From assembly GCF_002117125.1 (NCBI RefSeq), contig NZ_CP019344.1, positions 496,001 through 560,000 of the forward strand: DNA of 64,000 nucleotides. The letters are read 5' to 3'. This document shows positions 16,386-23,857 of this stretch, piece by piece; position 1 is the stretch's first letter, and the number at the start of each line of letters is the position of its first letter. The notes beneath the pieces were generated by a model. That model saw only the letters and a list, made by a program, of their open reading frames with translations. It was not told where the DNA came from and ran no database searches. The stretch comes from Nonlabens spongiae (lineage in GTDB: Bacteria; Bacteroidota; Bacteroidia; Flavobacteriales; Flavobacteriaceae). A program made the translations under genes and the position numbers.

Positions 16386-18173
16386 TTACAAAGATTCTAA
16401 CCAGCCTTTTATTTTTTCCTCATTAAAACATTCCAAGATCGCATCAACGCCATAAATACTCCCCTTGGTTAAACGGCTGAAGCTGTAAAGTCCTTCTACT
16501 CGTCGTTCATTTACGATGTGGGTGCAATCTTGATCTACGTGAAAGGCTAGCTTTTCTGATACTTGTTGCCCAAGATTCTTATTTAATAAATCGTTAGTGA
16601 GCAAATCACTGGTTTCTTTCACATCTGGTGAAGCCTGGATGGCGTCGATCAGAGCGTGTACGGTTGTGGACTTATCGCTAGAGACTATTTTGAAGCCATC
16701 AGCAATGAGCTTGATTTCTGGATCTGTGACGTAATCTAGGTTAAGGATACCGGCTTTTTCTAGCGCAAGCAGTTGCAACATACTCTCAACCGGCGGGCCA
16801 TAGCTGTAACGTTTAGTTTGTTCATCTACTTTAATGAAATCATTCAGAAGATCTGGTCGGGTTTTGTAACTGAAAATATTATACAAATCAGGTTGTAGTT
16901 GTCGCCACATTTGTCCTACTGCAAAATCCAGACTGGGTGGCGTATCGCCCATTGCCATGCCGCAAGTGGTCTGAATGTACTCTGTGATGGGAAGTTCCTT
17001 GGATAAAATATGATCGTGAGACACATCTGGATCCTCCAGCCACGCTGCAATTATTTCTGTGCACCCTTTGTTATCTAGTGGCTGGTCACAAAAAGTAGTG
17101 TTCAGGCTCAGATACACTTGAGCCATCACATCTGCGAGGGGTTTCAACAGATCGCCTATTTCAGTATTTTTTTGATCTCGTAGATGTTTTAAAGTTTCAA
17201 ACAGTGCCGACTGATCTGCTTCGGGTATGCTGAATGGATCATCGATATGTTTGCCCAGCGGTTTAGGGACTAACGGCAAACCATCGAGCGAGTAGGGGAT
17301 GATGCTGATTTCACGATCTCCACCCACATATTTTAAATGGTAGCTTCCATCTAATTTTTCAAAATGACCTCCATCGTGCTCTAAAATCATGCGCACAACG
17401 TCAATCATGGAAAGTCCCAAGCCTTTAATTCCTATGGCTTTGGAAGGATCTTTTGAATTGCTGGTTGTTCTGGTGTTTTTTTGATCCAGCTCTGCTGATG
17501 AGGTGGAATTGCTGTTTGAGTTTTCTGCTTTCGCGAAAGCGTAAATATCCATAGCCTCCTGAGAATAACAGTTAGCACTAAAGTAGATCCCGTCCCGATT
17601 TGCGTGCTGTTTGAACTTTTTGTTCTCATCGCTCATCTCTGTAGGCAAGTGGCCCTGAGTCAACATGACTTTGTTTGAGAAATACTTTTTTTGTGGAGTG
17701 TACAGCAAAAAATCAGTATGATTTTTATCCAATCCTACCACGCGCTCCTGTATGATCTTGATAACTTCTAAATCCTTGAGGGACTCTATAAACTGAGTGC
17801 AACGTTGTGTCAGGTAAGCGCCCATGATCTTGCGGCGGTGGAAGGTGTCCTTTACATCACTCATATCGTGACCCATGACTTCTTGTAGCCATGATGTGTA
17901 ACCCTGAAATTCAGGGATGGTCAGATTACCTAATTGCATGGCAGGTCGAGCAGGGAAGGACATGAGTGCCCGATCAGCAATGTTGATCCAGTTGGCATCG
18001 GGTTGATGAACGCTCCAGGCCTTACCTACGGCTAGTTCTTCATCTTTCTCAAAAATGAGCACCTTGGGGAGTTCTTCTATCTCCTTTTCAGAATGCTTTA
18101 AAAAATACTGTTCCAGCACGTAAAGCCCACGTGGTCCGAAACCGACAATAGCAAGATTAAAAGTGGTATCCAT
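16386..18173 (-). CDS. FAD/NAD(P)-binding protein
   Basis: A 595-aa protein of the FAD-NAD(P)-binding family (PF13454-like). The N-terminus FNLAIVGFGPRGLYVLEQYF contains the GxGxxG-type dinucleotide site, and GKAWSVHQPDANWINIADRA is typical of this group. A second Rossmann-like motif appears as IGIKGLGLSMIDVV. Between them a Ser/Thr/Asn-rich spacer of about 30 residues begins at the palindrome copy at 17527-17540, read A-F-A-K-A, and looks like a later in-frame insertion. Substrate and pathway are unknown. The gene converges on the repeat array. Confidence 0.8.
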   Translation of the reverse strand: MDTTFNLAIVGFGPRGLYVLEQYFLKHSEKEIEELPKVLIFEKDEELAVGKAWSVHQPDANWINIADRALMSFPARPAMQLGNLTIPEFQGYTSWLQEVMGHDMSDVKDTFHRRKIMGAYLTQRCTQFIESLKDLEVIKIIQERVVGLDKNHTDFLLYTPQKKYFSNKVMLTQGHLPTEMSDENKKFKQHANRDGIYFSANCYSQEAMDIYAFAKAENSNSNSTSSAELDQKNTRTTSNSKDPSKAIGIKGLGLSMIDVVRMILEHDGGHFEKLDGSYHLKYVGGDREISIIPYSLDGLPLVPKPLGKHIDDPFSIPEADQSALFETLKHLRDQKNTEIGDLLKPLADVMAQVYLSLNTTFCDQPLDNKGCTEIIAAWLEDPDVSHDHILSKELPITEYIQTTCGMAMGDTPPSLDFAVGQMWRQLQPDLYNIFSYKTRPDLLNDFIKVDEQTKRYSYGPPVESMLQLLALEKAGILNLDYVTDPEIKLIADGFKIVSSDKSTTVHALIDAIQASPDVKETSDLLTNDLLNKNLGQQVSEKLAFHVDQDCTHIVNERRVEGLYSFSRLTKGSIYGVDAILECFNEEKIKGWLESL

Positions 18174-18255
18174 ATCACAAAGTAAAACAAGACGACGGTA
18201 ATGAAGGCACGTTTAAGGTTTACTTTATGATCTCAAGTTCAAATAGTACAAATCT

Positions 18256-19155
18256 TCAAGGTTTTTTGAATTGATCGGCTTTGTTCTGGGCGTATTTGTA
18301 GCCCTGTTTCCACCAGCTTTTCATGAGTTTTTTATCAAATATCAGCGAGTTCTCCGTAAGTTTTGAGGGCGTATAATACAGGTTGAGCGTGACATCACCA
18401 CGGCTCACGGCAGCCAGTTTGCCTAAGGCGATATCGTTCTTCTCGGTTTGGTCTTTTGAGAAGCTCAGCAGACTCAACAGCAAAGAAAACGGATTCTTAC
18501 CCAGCACCTGCCGGCGGTCCATTTTTTCATCGTCCAGTACGATCGCGTCCACGTGTTTGGCACCGCGCCTTATGGCTTCGCGTATGGGAATCAAACAACC
18601 AAAACCACCATCGGCGTACTCATAACCATTTTTCTCTGCGAGACTCATAAAGGGTACAAAATTGCACGAGATCCAGATCCAGTCGAGAAACTCATCGTAA
18701 TCAAAATCCTTGATGGATTTATACTCCACTTTGTTCAGGGAAAGATTGGAAACCGTGACCACCAGATCGGCTACGGTGTTTTTGATCTCCAAGAACTCGC
18801 TGTAGGAAATACTTTTGCTGATGGTTTTCCTCAGATTTTTGCTTTCGCCAAAGGTGCGTTTGTTTTTCATGAACTGCCACAAGCAGGTCAGGTAATTAAT
18901 GGTCACGTACTCACGATTATCCTTTTTCTTGATCACAAAAGGATCTACGCTAAACACCGTACGTTGCTTTACCGAGGTGTAGATTTTATAGATTTTATTT
19001 AAATCACCCAGTGCCAGGTGCGGTAACAACAAACTACCGGTAGATGTACCCAGAAACAGATCGTATTTCTCGCCCTGTTTGTTCATAAGGTAATGTGCCA
19101 CGCCACCCGCATAAGCGCCTTTACTACCACCACCAGAAATGACTAATGCTCGCAT
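18256..19155 (-). CDS. patatin-like phospholipase
   Basis: A 299-aa protein with the patatin active site: the oxyanion loop SGGGSKGAYAGGVA at the N-terminus, the nucleophile elbow GTSTGS near residue 38 and the Asp of the catalytic dyad in YADGGFGCLIP. The family are serine/aspartate lipid acyl hydrolases. No signal peptide, so probably cytoplasmic or membrane-associated. Length is normal for small bacterial patatins. It follows the META-domain lipoprotein gene by 24 bp on the same strand, so the two may be cotranscribed. Confidence 0.9.
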   Translation of the reverse strand: MRALVISGGGSKGAYAGGVAHYLMNKQGEKYDLFLGTSTGSLLLPHLALGDLNKIYKIYTSVKQRTVFSVDPFVIKKKDNREYVTINYLTCLWQFMKNKRTFGESKNLRKTISKSISYSEFLEIKNTVADLVVTVSNLSLNKVEYKSIKDFDYDEFLDWIWISCNFVPFMSLAEKNGYEYADGGFGCLIPIREAIRRGAKHVDAIVLDDEKMDRRQVLGKNPFSLLLSLLSFSKDQTEKNDIALGKLAAVSRGDVTLNLYYTPSKLTENSLIFDKKLMKSWWKQGYKYAQNKADQFKKP

Positions 19156-19179
19156 GGGGCTAATTTACGGTAAAGTGAT

Positions 19180-19638
19180 TTAGTCCTTTGTGAACGTCAA
19201 TTTGAGTTGATCATTTTTCATGGTCAAACTATTCTCCCTAAAAATGAAAGGTTGATCGTTTAATAAATCAAAGAATTGGTTTTCCCATTTGTTACCGTCT
19301 TCGCAGCCTATTTCAGTTGCCATGGGTGGCTCGGAAAATTTAATTTGGGAATCACTGATTGTAAAAGGGGCCGTAAAATTATTGCAACCGCTGTGACCGC
19401 TGGCGATGTTACTGGTGGTATCAAAAGTTAGATAGGGTTGTGTTGCCTCAAAACCATAATATTCGCTCAAATTAAAAACAGTATCGTTCACGGTTTTGAG
19501 TTTGAAGATTCCAGACAGGTAATGTTGTTTTATGACTTCAACTTTTTCTGGACGGTTGATTTCAAAGGATGGTTCTTCTTTTTTCTGGTTGCAGGAGAGG
19601 AAAATAAGCATTGATATCAGGAGCAGGGAAAGTTTCAT
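19180..19638 (-). CDS. META-domain (HslJ-like) lipoprotein
   Basis: A 152-aa lipoprotein with a short signal ending IFLSC. The body fits the META domain: YLTFDTTSNIASGHSGCNNF is the conserved strand-turn with Gly-x-x-Gly-Cys-Asn, and the C-terminal half has the paired strands ending LKLTFTKD. META proteins in E. coli (HslJ) are linked to envelope stress; the role here is unknown. Upstream on this strand lies a copy of the 16-bp palindrome and then the divergent restriction gene. Confidence 0.8.
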   Translation of the reverse strand: MKLSLLLISMLIFLSCNQKKEEPSFEINRPEKVEVIKQHYLSGIFKLKTVNDTVFNLSEYYGFEATQPYLTFDTTSNIASGHSGCNNFTAPFTISDSQIKFSEPPMATEIGCEDGNKWENQFFDLLNDQPFIFRENSLTMKNDQLKLTFTKD

Positions 19639-19684
19639 AAATTATCTTTTGACTGATATTAATTGAAATATAATTATTCTGTTA

Positions 19685-19700
19685 CGCTTTCGCGAAAGCG
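19685..19700. repeat. intergenic copy of the palindrome CGCTTTCGCGAAAGCG
   Basis: A perfect 16-bp palindrome between the divergent META lipoprotein and restriction genes, extended by AC on the left and GT on the right to 20 bp of perfect symmetry. Confidence 0.95.
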
Positions 19701-19773
19701 TAAATAAAACCATTATTAATTTTCCCACAAATTCTTATAACTTAGCGGGAATTATTTTTTACTGAGCCGCTAA

Positions 19774-21130
19774 ATGACCGTCAACCAATACATCGACAAA
19801 CTTAATGAGCGTTATTCCCAAGGTGTTGCTACCGAGCATAGTTACCGTGGCGACCTGCAAACTTTACTGGAAACGTTTATTCCCGATTATGCGATTACAA
19901 ACGAGCCTAAACGATCCAATGTAGGTGCGCCAGATTATATTGTACAGCAAGGGGACATAGCACGTGGTTATATCGAGGTAAAGGATATCGATAAAAACCT
20001 GAATGACAAATCTTATAAAGAACAGTTCACGCGATATAAGAACGGCTTGCCCAACCTGATCATAACCAATTATCACGAGTTCCGTTTGTATCAAGATGCT
20101 GAGCTGGTCAAAACGGTGCATGTCGCGCATCTCAATGATCAGGGTGTTTTTGTGCCAAATACAGCTGCTTTTGGCGAGTTTGAAGCACTGATCAAGGATT
20201 TCCCGCAGCACATAGCGCAAACCATATGCAGCCCGCGACAGCTATCCAAGCTTATGGCCGCCAAAACGCTTTTGCTCAAGGAGTCTTTTGCGCGATCACT
20301 TAAGGAAGACATCGCAGATGATCTTAATCCAGATACAGAGTTGCAGGGACAGTTCAACTCTTTTAAGGATTTATTGATTAAGGACATCACGCCAGAGCAG
20401 TTTGCCGATCTTTACGCACAGACCATTGCTTACGGTATGTTTGCCGCGCGCAGTAAGGATCCTACGCTGGAAAGCTTTGACCGTCGTGAGGCGGCCGAGC
20501 TGATCCCTAAAACCAATCCTTTTTTACGCAAACTTTTCCATTACATTGCCGGATACGATCTGGACCCGCGTATCTCGTGGATCATTGATGGACTGGCAGA
20601 GGTTTTTCGCGCGACTGATGTGGACGGCATCCTGCACAATTTTGGTAAGGCGACGCGCATGGAAGATCCCATCATCCATTTTTATGAGGATTTCCTGAAA
20701 GAATACAATCCCGGCCTGCGCGTGGAGCGTGGCGTCTGGTACACGCCACAGCCCGTGGTACAATTTATCGTGCGCGCGGTAGATGATGTCCTGAAAAATG
20801 AATTTGGCATCGCGGCCGGTCTCGCAGATGACAGTAAAATCGATATTACCGTAGATACTGATATACAGGATAAACGTACGCTTTCGCGAAAGCGGAAACA
20901 TACAAAAAAGGTGCATCGCGTGCAGATACTCGATCCTGCCACGGGAACCGGTACTTTTTTGAGCGAGGTGGTGCGTAAGATCAGGGAACGATTTGATGGC
21001 CTGGAAGGTATGTGGTCATCTTATGTGGATAACCATTTGATCCCACGTCTCAACGGTTTTGAGCTGCTTATGGCGAGTTATGCCATGGCGCACTTGAAAC
21101 TGGACCTTCTTTTACAAGAAACTGGTTATA
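19774..21130 (+). pseudogene. R-M block 1: nuclease and first half of the methylase
   Basis: An intact frame opens with a PD-(D/E)XK nuclease: APDYIVQQGD around residue 54 and YIEVKD around 68. A helical connector follows, then GVWYTPQPVVQFIVRAVDD, and methylase motif I as ILDPATGTGTFLSEVV near residue 386. It stops shortly after LDLLLQETGY, where the first repeats begin; the frame as written then runs into repeat-derived residues and ends at 21255. A palindrome copy (20879-20894, T-L-S-R-K-R) lies in the charged loop just before motif I. A truncated product could keep the nuclease but would lack the catalytic NPPY. Confidence 0.85.
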
Positions 21131-21217
21131 GCCCCATCCCTAACCCTTCCCAGAGGGAAGGGGAAACTATGGGATTAGATCGATCATCTAAAAATTCCCC
21201 CTGGGGGGCTAGGGGGC
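21131..21217. repeat. two G/C-rich palindromic elements at the first frame break
   Basis: The first element (about 21131-21166) pairs CCCTAACCCTTCCC with GGGAAGGGG. The second (21195-21217) is a 23-bp unit, TTCCCCCTGG...CTAGGGGGC. The bases between, with a GATCGATC, match nothing else seen here. After them the true reading resumes as N-Q-R-F-N-I-Y-L-T-N in another frame. Confidence 0.85.
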
Positions 21218-21218
21218 A

Positions 21219-21880
21219 AACCAGCGTTTCAATATTTACCTCACCAATTCCCTAGAACCCGGCTTTAAGGAAGTGCCCAACCTGTTCATGAACCAATGGC
21301 TCACGACCGAGAGCCAAGAAGCCAGCCGCATCAAGACCGAGACGCCCGTGATGGTCGTGCTGGGTAACCCGCCCTACAGCGGGATAATTGCTAATAATGG
21401 CAAGTACATCATGGACCTGATGGAGGCCTATAAAAAAGAACCTGGTGGTAAAATAAAATTGCAGGAGCGCAAACATTGGCTCAATGATGATTACGTGAAG
21501 TTTTTGCGACTGGCGCAACATCTGGTCGCTAAAAACAAAGAAGGCGTAGTCGCCTATATTAATCCGCATGGGTTTTTGGACAACCCCACCTTTCGCGGTA
21601 TGCGCTGGCATCTGCTTAAGACCTTTGACAAGATCTACACCATAGACCTGCACGGCAATGCCAAAAAGAAGGAAACCGCACCTGACGGCAGCAAGGACGA
21701 TAACGTTTTTGACATACAGCAGGGCGTGAGCATCAACATCTTTGTAAAAACAAATTCAAAAACAAAAACAAAAGATGATCTCGCCGAGGTTTTCCATTAT
21801 GATTTGTACGGTCGTAGAAAGGATAAATACAAGTTTTTGGAAGAAACTTCTATCTTAGATATGATAGCAGCCACGGAAAA
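21219..21880 (+). pseudogene. R-M block 2: methylase catalytic half
   Basis: Reading from NQRFNIYLTNSLEPGF, this block carries the catalytic motif IV as VMVVLGNPPYSG, typical of N6-adenine methylases, and continues through YVKFLRLAQHLV, VVAYINPHGFLDNPTFRGMR and NVFDIQQGVSINIFVK, all familiar from the Eco57I/type ISP group. The first internal ATG is at 21285; no ATG is near the block start, so an independent product would begin late, at or after P-N-L-F-M. It ends at A-A-T-E-N where the second frame break occurs. Confidence 0.83.
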
Positions 21881-21903
21881 TTCCCCCTTGGGGGGCAGGG
21901 GGC
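21881..21903. repeat. 23-bp G/C-rich element at the second frame break
   Basis: TTCCCCCTTGG...CAGGGGGC, 23 bp, differing slightly from the unit at 21195. Its length is 2 modulo 3, which is the frame change observed. Removing exactly these 23 bp restores a continuous reading. Confidence 0.88.
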
Positions 21904-22687
21904 TGATATTGCTTTCGCGAAAGTACCCAACGTCGCACCCGATTATTTTATGGTGCCGAAGGATTTTGAGTTGATGGAGAGGTATAATGGTAACTTGAGT
22001 ATTGAGAAAATATTTCATCTTTCTGGCGCTGGTATTGTAACAGCACATGATGAATTTGTTATCGATTTCAGCAAACAAGTTTTAGAGATGAAATTCCAGA
22101 GATTCGCAAATTCTTTAAGAGATACTGAAAGTTTACATCGAGATTTCAAAGTTGCTAAGAAAAAAGGTTGGGATATTTTAGAGGGATACGATAATCTTCA
22201 GAACAACGTAGACTTTGGTAAATACATATATAACATTGATTATCGACCTTTTGATACTCGTGAAATATTCTACGAGGACAAATTAGTATGGAGGACAGTT
22301 AGACAGGTATTTGACAATATAAATGGTAAAGAGAATTATTCTCTAGTCTTACCTAAACAGAATAAAAAGGACTGGGGCGTTTTTATATCAAAGTTCTGTA
22401 CAGCTCATAAACTAGTTAGCGCTTATGACATTAATTATAATCATCCACTATATCGATATGAGTCCAATGATCGCATCCCAAACTTAAATCGTAAAATGAT
22501 CCAGCAGTTTGCGTCTGGGTTGAGTTTGACCTTTTTACCAGATCATGATCTGGAGCGATTGCGAGAAGCGGTGGAGTTGCGAGAGCAAGGTCAAGATGTG
22601 TATAGTGGGTGGAAGCTGCCGGAGACTGTTGAAGATATAGAGCAATTGTTTGAAAGGAGAGAGAAAGCTCAAAAGGGGGATGATATT
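21904..22687 (+). pseudogene. R-M block 3: target-recognition region
   Basis: This block reads D-I-A-F-A-K-V-P-N-V then APDYFMVPKDFELMERY and continues with IDYRPFDTREIFYEDKLVW, a segment well conserved in type ISP target-recognition regions, and PNLNRKMIQQFASGLSL. The A-F-A-K at its start is the 16-bp palindrome family (21911-21924). In the present sequence the frame runs on without a stop into the DUF559 cassette, making a translational fusion. Confidence 0.83.
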
Positions 22688-23133
22688 GCCCCCCTAATCC
22701 CCCAAGGGGAACTATTGAGAGGTCAAAAAGCAAAGTGGAAGACTGCAGATCCCAGGATTTATGAAGTCATGAAGGAGCGCGCTAAGGAATTGCGCAAAAA
22801 CATGACGGCTACTGAGAAGGTATTTTGGCAGGAGATCAGAGCAAACAAACTAGGAGTGAAGTTCAACAGGCAACACGTCGCCGCTGGATTCATTCTTGAT
22901 TTCTTTGATCCAGAAATAGGACTGGCAGTAGAAATAGATGGCGGCTATCACGAAAATCAAAAAGAGCAAGATCAGCTGCGCACGGAAGAATTGAATGCAC
23001 AAGGCATACAAGTCATTCGATTTAGTAACACTCAGGTTACAAAGAATCTTTTGGTTTGTATAAGAGAATTGCAAGATTCTATTGATAAAATTCAATCAAA
23101 TACTAAGGATTCCCCCTTGGGGGCTAGGGGGCG
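22688..23133. mobile_element. DUF559 cassette bounded by inverted 23-24 bp elements
   Basis: The left end is GCCCCCCTAATCCCCC...GGGGAA (22688-22711) and the right end TTCCCCCTTGG...CTAGGGGGC (23110-23132). The right end is the reverse complement of the left apart from small differences, so the pair are terminal inverted repeats. They enclose an endonuclease gene. A 446-bp excision puts blocks 3 and 4 of the R-M gene back in one frame. No clear target-site duplication is seen, and the exact borders are uncertain by a base or two. Confidence 0.72.
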
Positions 23134-23155
23134 ACAGGAGCATTCACTCCATTAG
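22769..23155 (+). CDS. DUF559 (Vsr-like PD-(D/E)XK) endonuclease-domain protein
   Basis: The domain is complete: a helical lead (KELRKNMTATEKVFWQEIRA), FNRQHVAAGFILDFFDPEIG with the first Asp, LAVEIDGGYH with the E-x-D pair, and the closing strand GIQVIRFSNTQV. DUF559 belongs to the Vsr-like branch of restriction-endonuclease folds. From the ATG at 22769 it is 128 aa, but the frame is also open from block 3 upstream, so it may be made as a fusion. The last residues before the stop come from the right inverted repeat. Its role in mobility is inferred; DUF559 proteins are poorly characterised. Confidence 0.75.
   Translation: MKERAKELRKNMTATEKVFWQEIRANKLGVKFNRQHVAAGFILDFFDPEIGLAVEIDGGYHENQKEQDQLRTEELNAQGIQVIRFSNTQVTKNLLVCIRELQDSIDKIQSNTKDSPLGARGRQEHSLH
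23110..23132. repeat. 23-bp G/C-rich element, right end of the DUF559 cassette
   Basis: Same length and orientation as the solo units at 21195 and 21881, which suggests the solo units are single cassette ends or a non-autonomous form. Confidence 0.88.
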
Positions 23156-23272
23156 ATGTATTGGATTATATCTACGCGGTGTTGCACAGTCCGTCTTACC
23201 GCGAGAAGTACAAAGAATTTTTAAAGACAGATTTTCCACGCGTGCCGTGGCCGGCCTCGCTTGCCTCTGTGG

Positions 23273-23328
23273 CCTCACCCCAGCCGGAGCATTCCTCTCG
23301 CTCCAGCTCGTCGGATGCTGGGGAGAGG
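23273..23328. repeat. in-frame hairpin repeat
   Basis: Arms CCTCACCCCAGC and GCTGGGGAGAGG pair with one mismatch. It adds Ser/Pro/Glu-rich residues between D-F-P-R-V-P and F-W-K-L-V-E without breaking the frame. Confidence 0.7.
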
Positions 23329-23490
23329 GAGCAAGTCCAGTCGGTGTTTTGGAAGTTGGTGGAGTTGGGTGGCGAGCTGCGTCAATTTCATTTGATGAAA
23401 CACGAGGACAGCGATAAAGTCAGCGTGACTTATCCAGCTGCAGGCGATAACGTGATCCGCAATAAAATGACGAAGACGAGCCCGGGATGG

Positions 23491-23533
23491 AGCCCCCTTT
23501 CTCCTGCGGAGATTTCCCCAAAGGGGAAAGAGG
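23491..23533. repeat. in-frame hairpin repeat
   Basis: Contains the odd palindrome TTCCCCAAAGGGGAA (23514-23528) next to CTCC-TGC-GGAG. Related in composition to the C-run/G-run elements but distinct in sequence. Confidence 0.65.
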
Positions 23534-23580
23534 ATCTGAAGTTGGACACGAACTCGAAAAACGAAGATGTCAGTACCAGC

Positions 23581-23604
23581 CGGTCCCTGAGCGGAGTCGA
23601 AGGG
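23581..23604. repeat. 24-bp repeat family D
   Basis: CGGTCCCTGAGCGG...CGAAGGG, 24 bp (8 codons), read as S-R-S-L-S-G-V-E-G. The same 24-bp unit, one base different, occurs at 61554-61577; shorter relatives are at 33661 and 61869. Confidence 0.85.
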
Positions 23605-23857
23605 CATGGCGAAGTGTATCGAGAACGATTAGGCCGCGTAATGATCAATGAAACCCAGTATTTTGACAACGTCCCAAAGTCGGCATGGGAATTTTACATA
23701 GGCGGTTATCAGCCCGCTCAAAAATGGCTTAAGGATCGCAAAGACCGCGAGCTTAAAATGGAAGATATTCAACACTACCGGAAGATCATCAAAGCGCTGG
23801 TGGAAACAGAGCGGTTGATGGGGGAGGTTGATGGGGTTTTAAAATTAGATTAACCAG

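Larger units (their letters stand above)
19774..23853 (+). pseudogene. Eco57I/type ISP-like restriction-modification gene split by inserted elements
   Basis: Four blocks in three reading frames together give one R-M enzyme of about 1,000 residues: a PD-(D/E)XK nuclease, an N6-adenine methylase and a target-recognition/C-terminal region. No helicase domain is seen, so it is more type IIG-like than classical ISP. Frame changes lie at 21131-21218, 21881-21903 and 22688-23133, each exactly at a G/C-rich element. Taking out the 23-bp element at 21881 joins A-T-E-N to D-I-A-F-A-K-V-P; taking out about 446 bp at 22688 joins K-G-D-D-I to T-G-A-F-T-P-L-D-V. Three further repeats sit in frame in the last block. 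Probably inactive as a full enzyme, unless frames are bridged by recoding. Confidence 0.82.
23134..23853 (+). pseudogene. R-M block 4: C-terminal domain with three in-frame repeats
   Basis: The block resumes T-G-A-F-T-P-L-D-V and LDYIYAVLHSPSYREKYKEF, then FWKLVELGGELRQFH, and ends with MINETQYFDNVP, WEFYIGGYQPAQKWLKDRK and a final helix, as in type ISP enzymes. A TTG at 23161 could start it alone. Three foreign stretches are in frame: 23273-23328 (CCTCACCCCAGC / GCTGGGGAGAGG), 23491-23533 (contains TTCCCCAAAGGGGAA) and 23581-23604 (24-bp CTGAGCGGAGTCGAAGG type). They replace what should be short loops. Confidence 0.8.

Noticed and set aside
19685..19700. Intergenic palindromes as rho-independent terminators
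   Set aside because: The copies lack a following T-run and most other copies are inside genes, so termination is not their common role.
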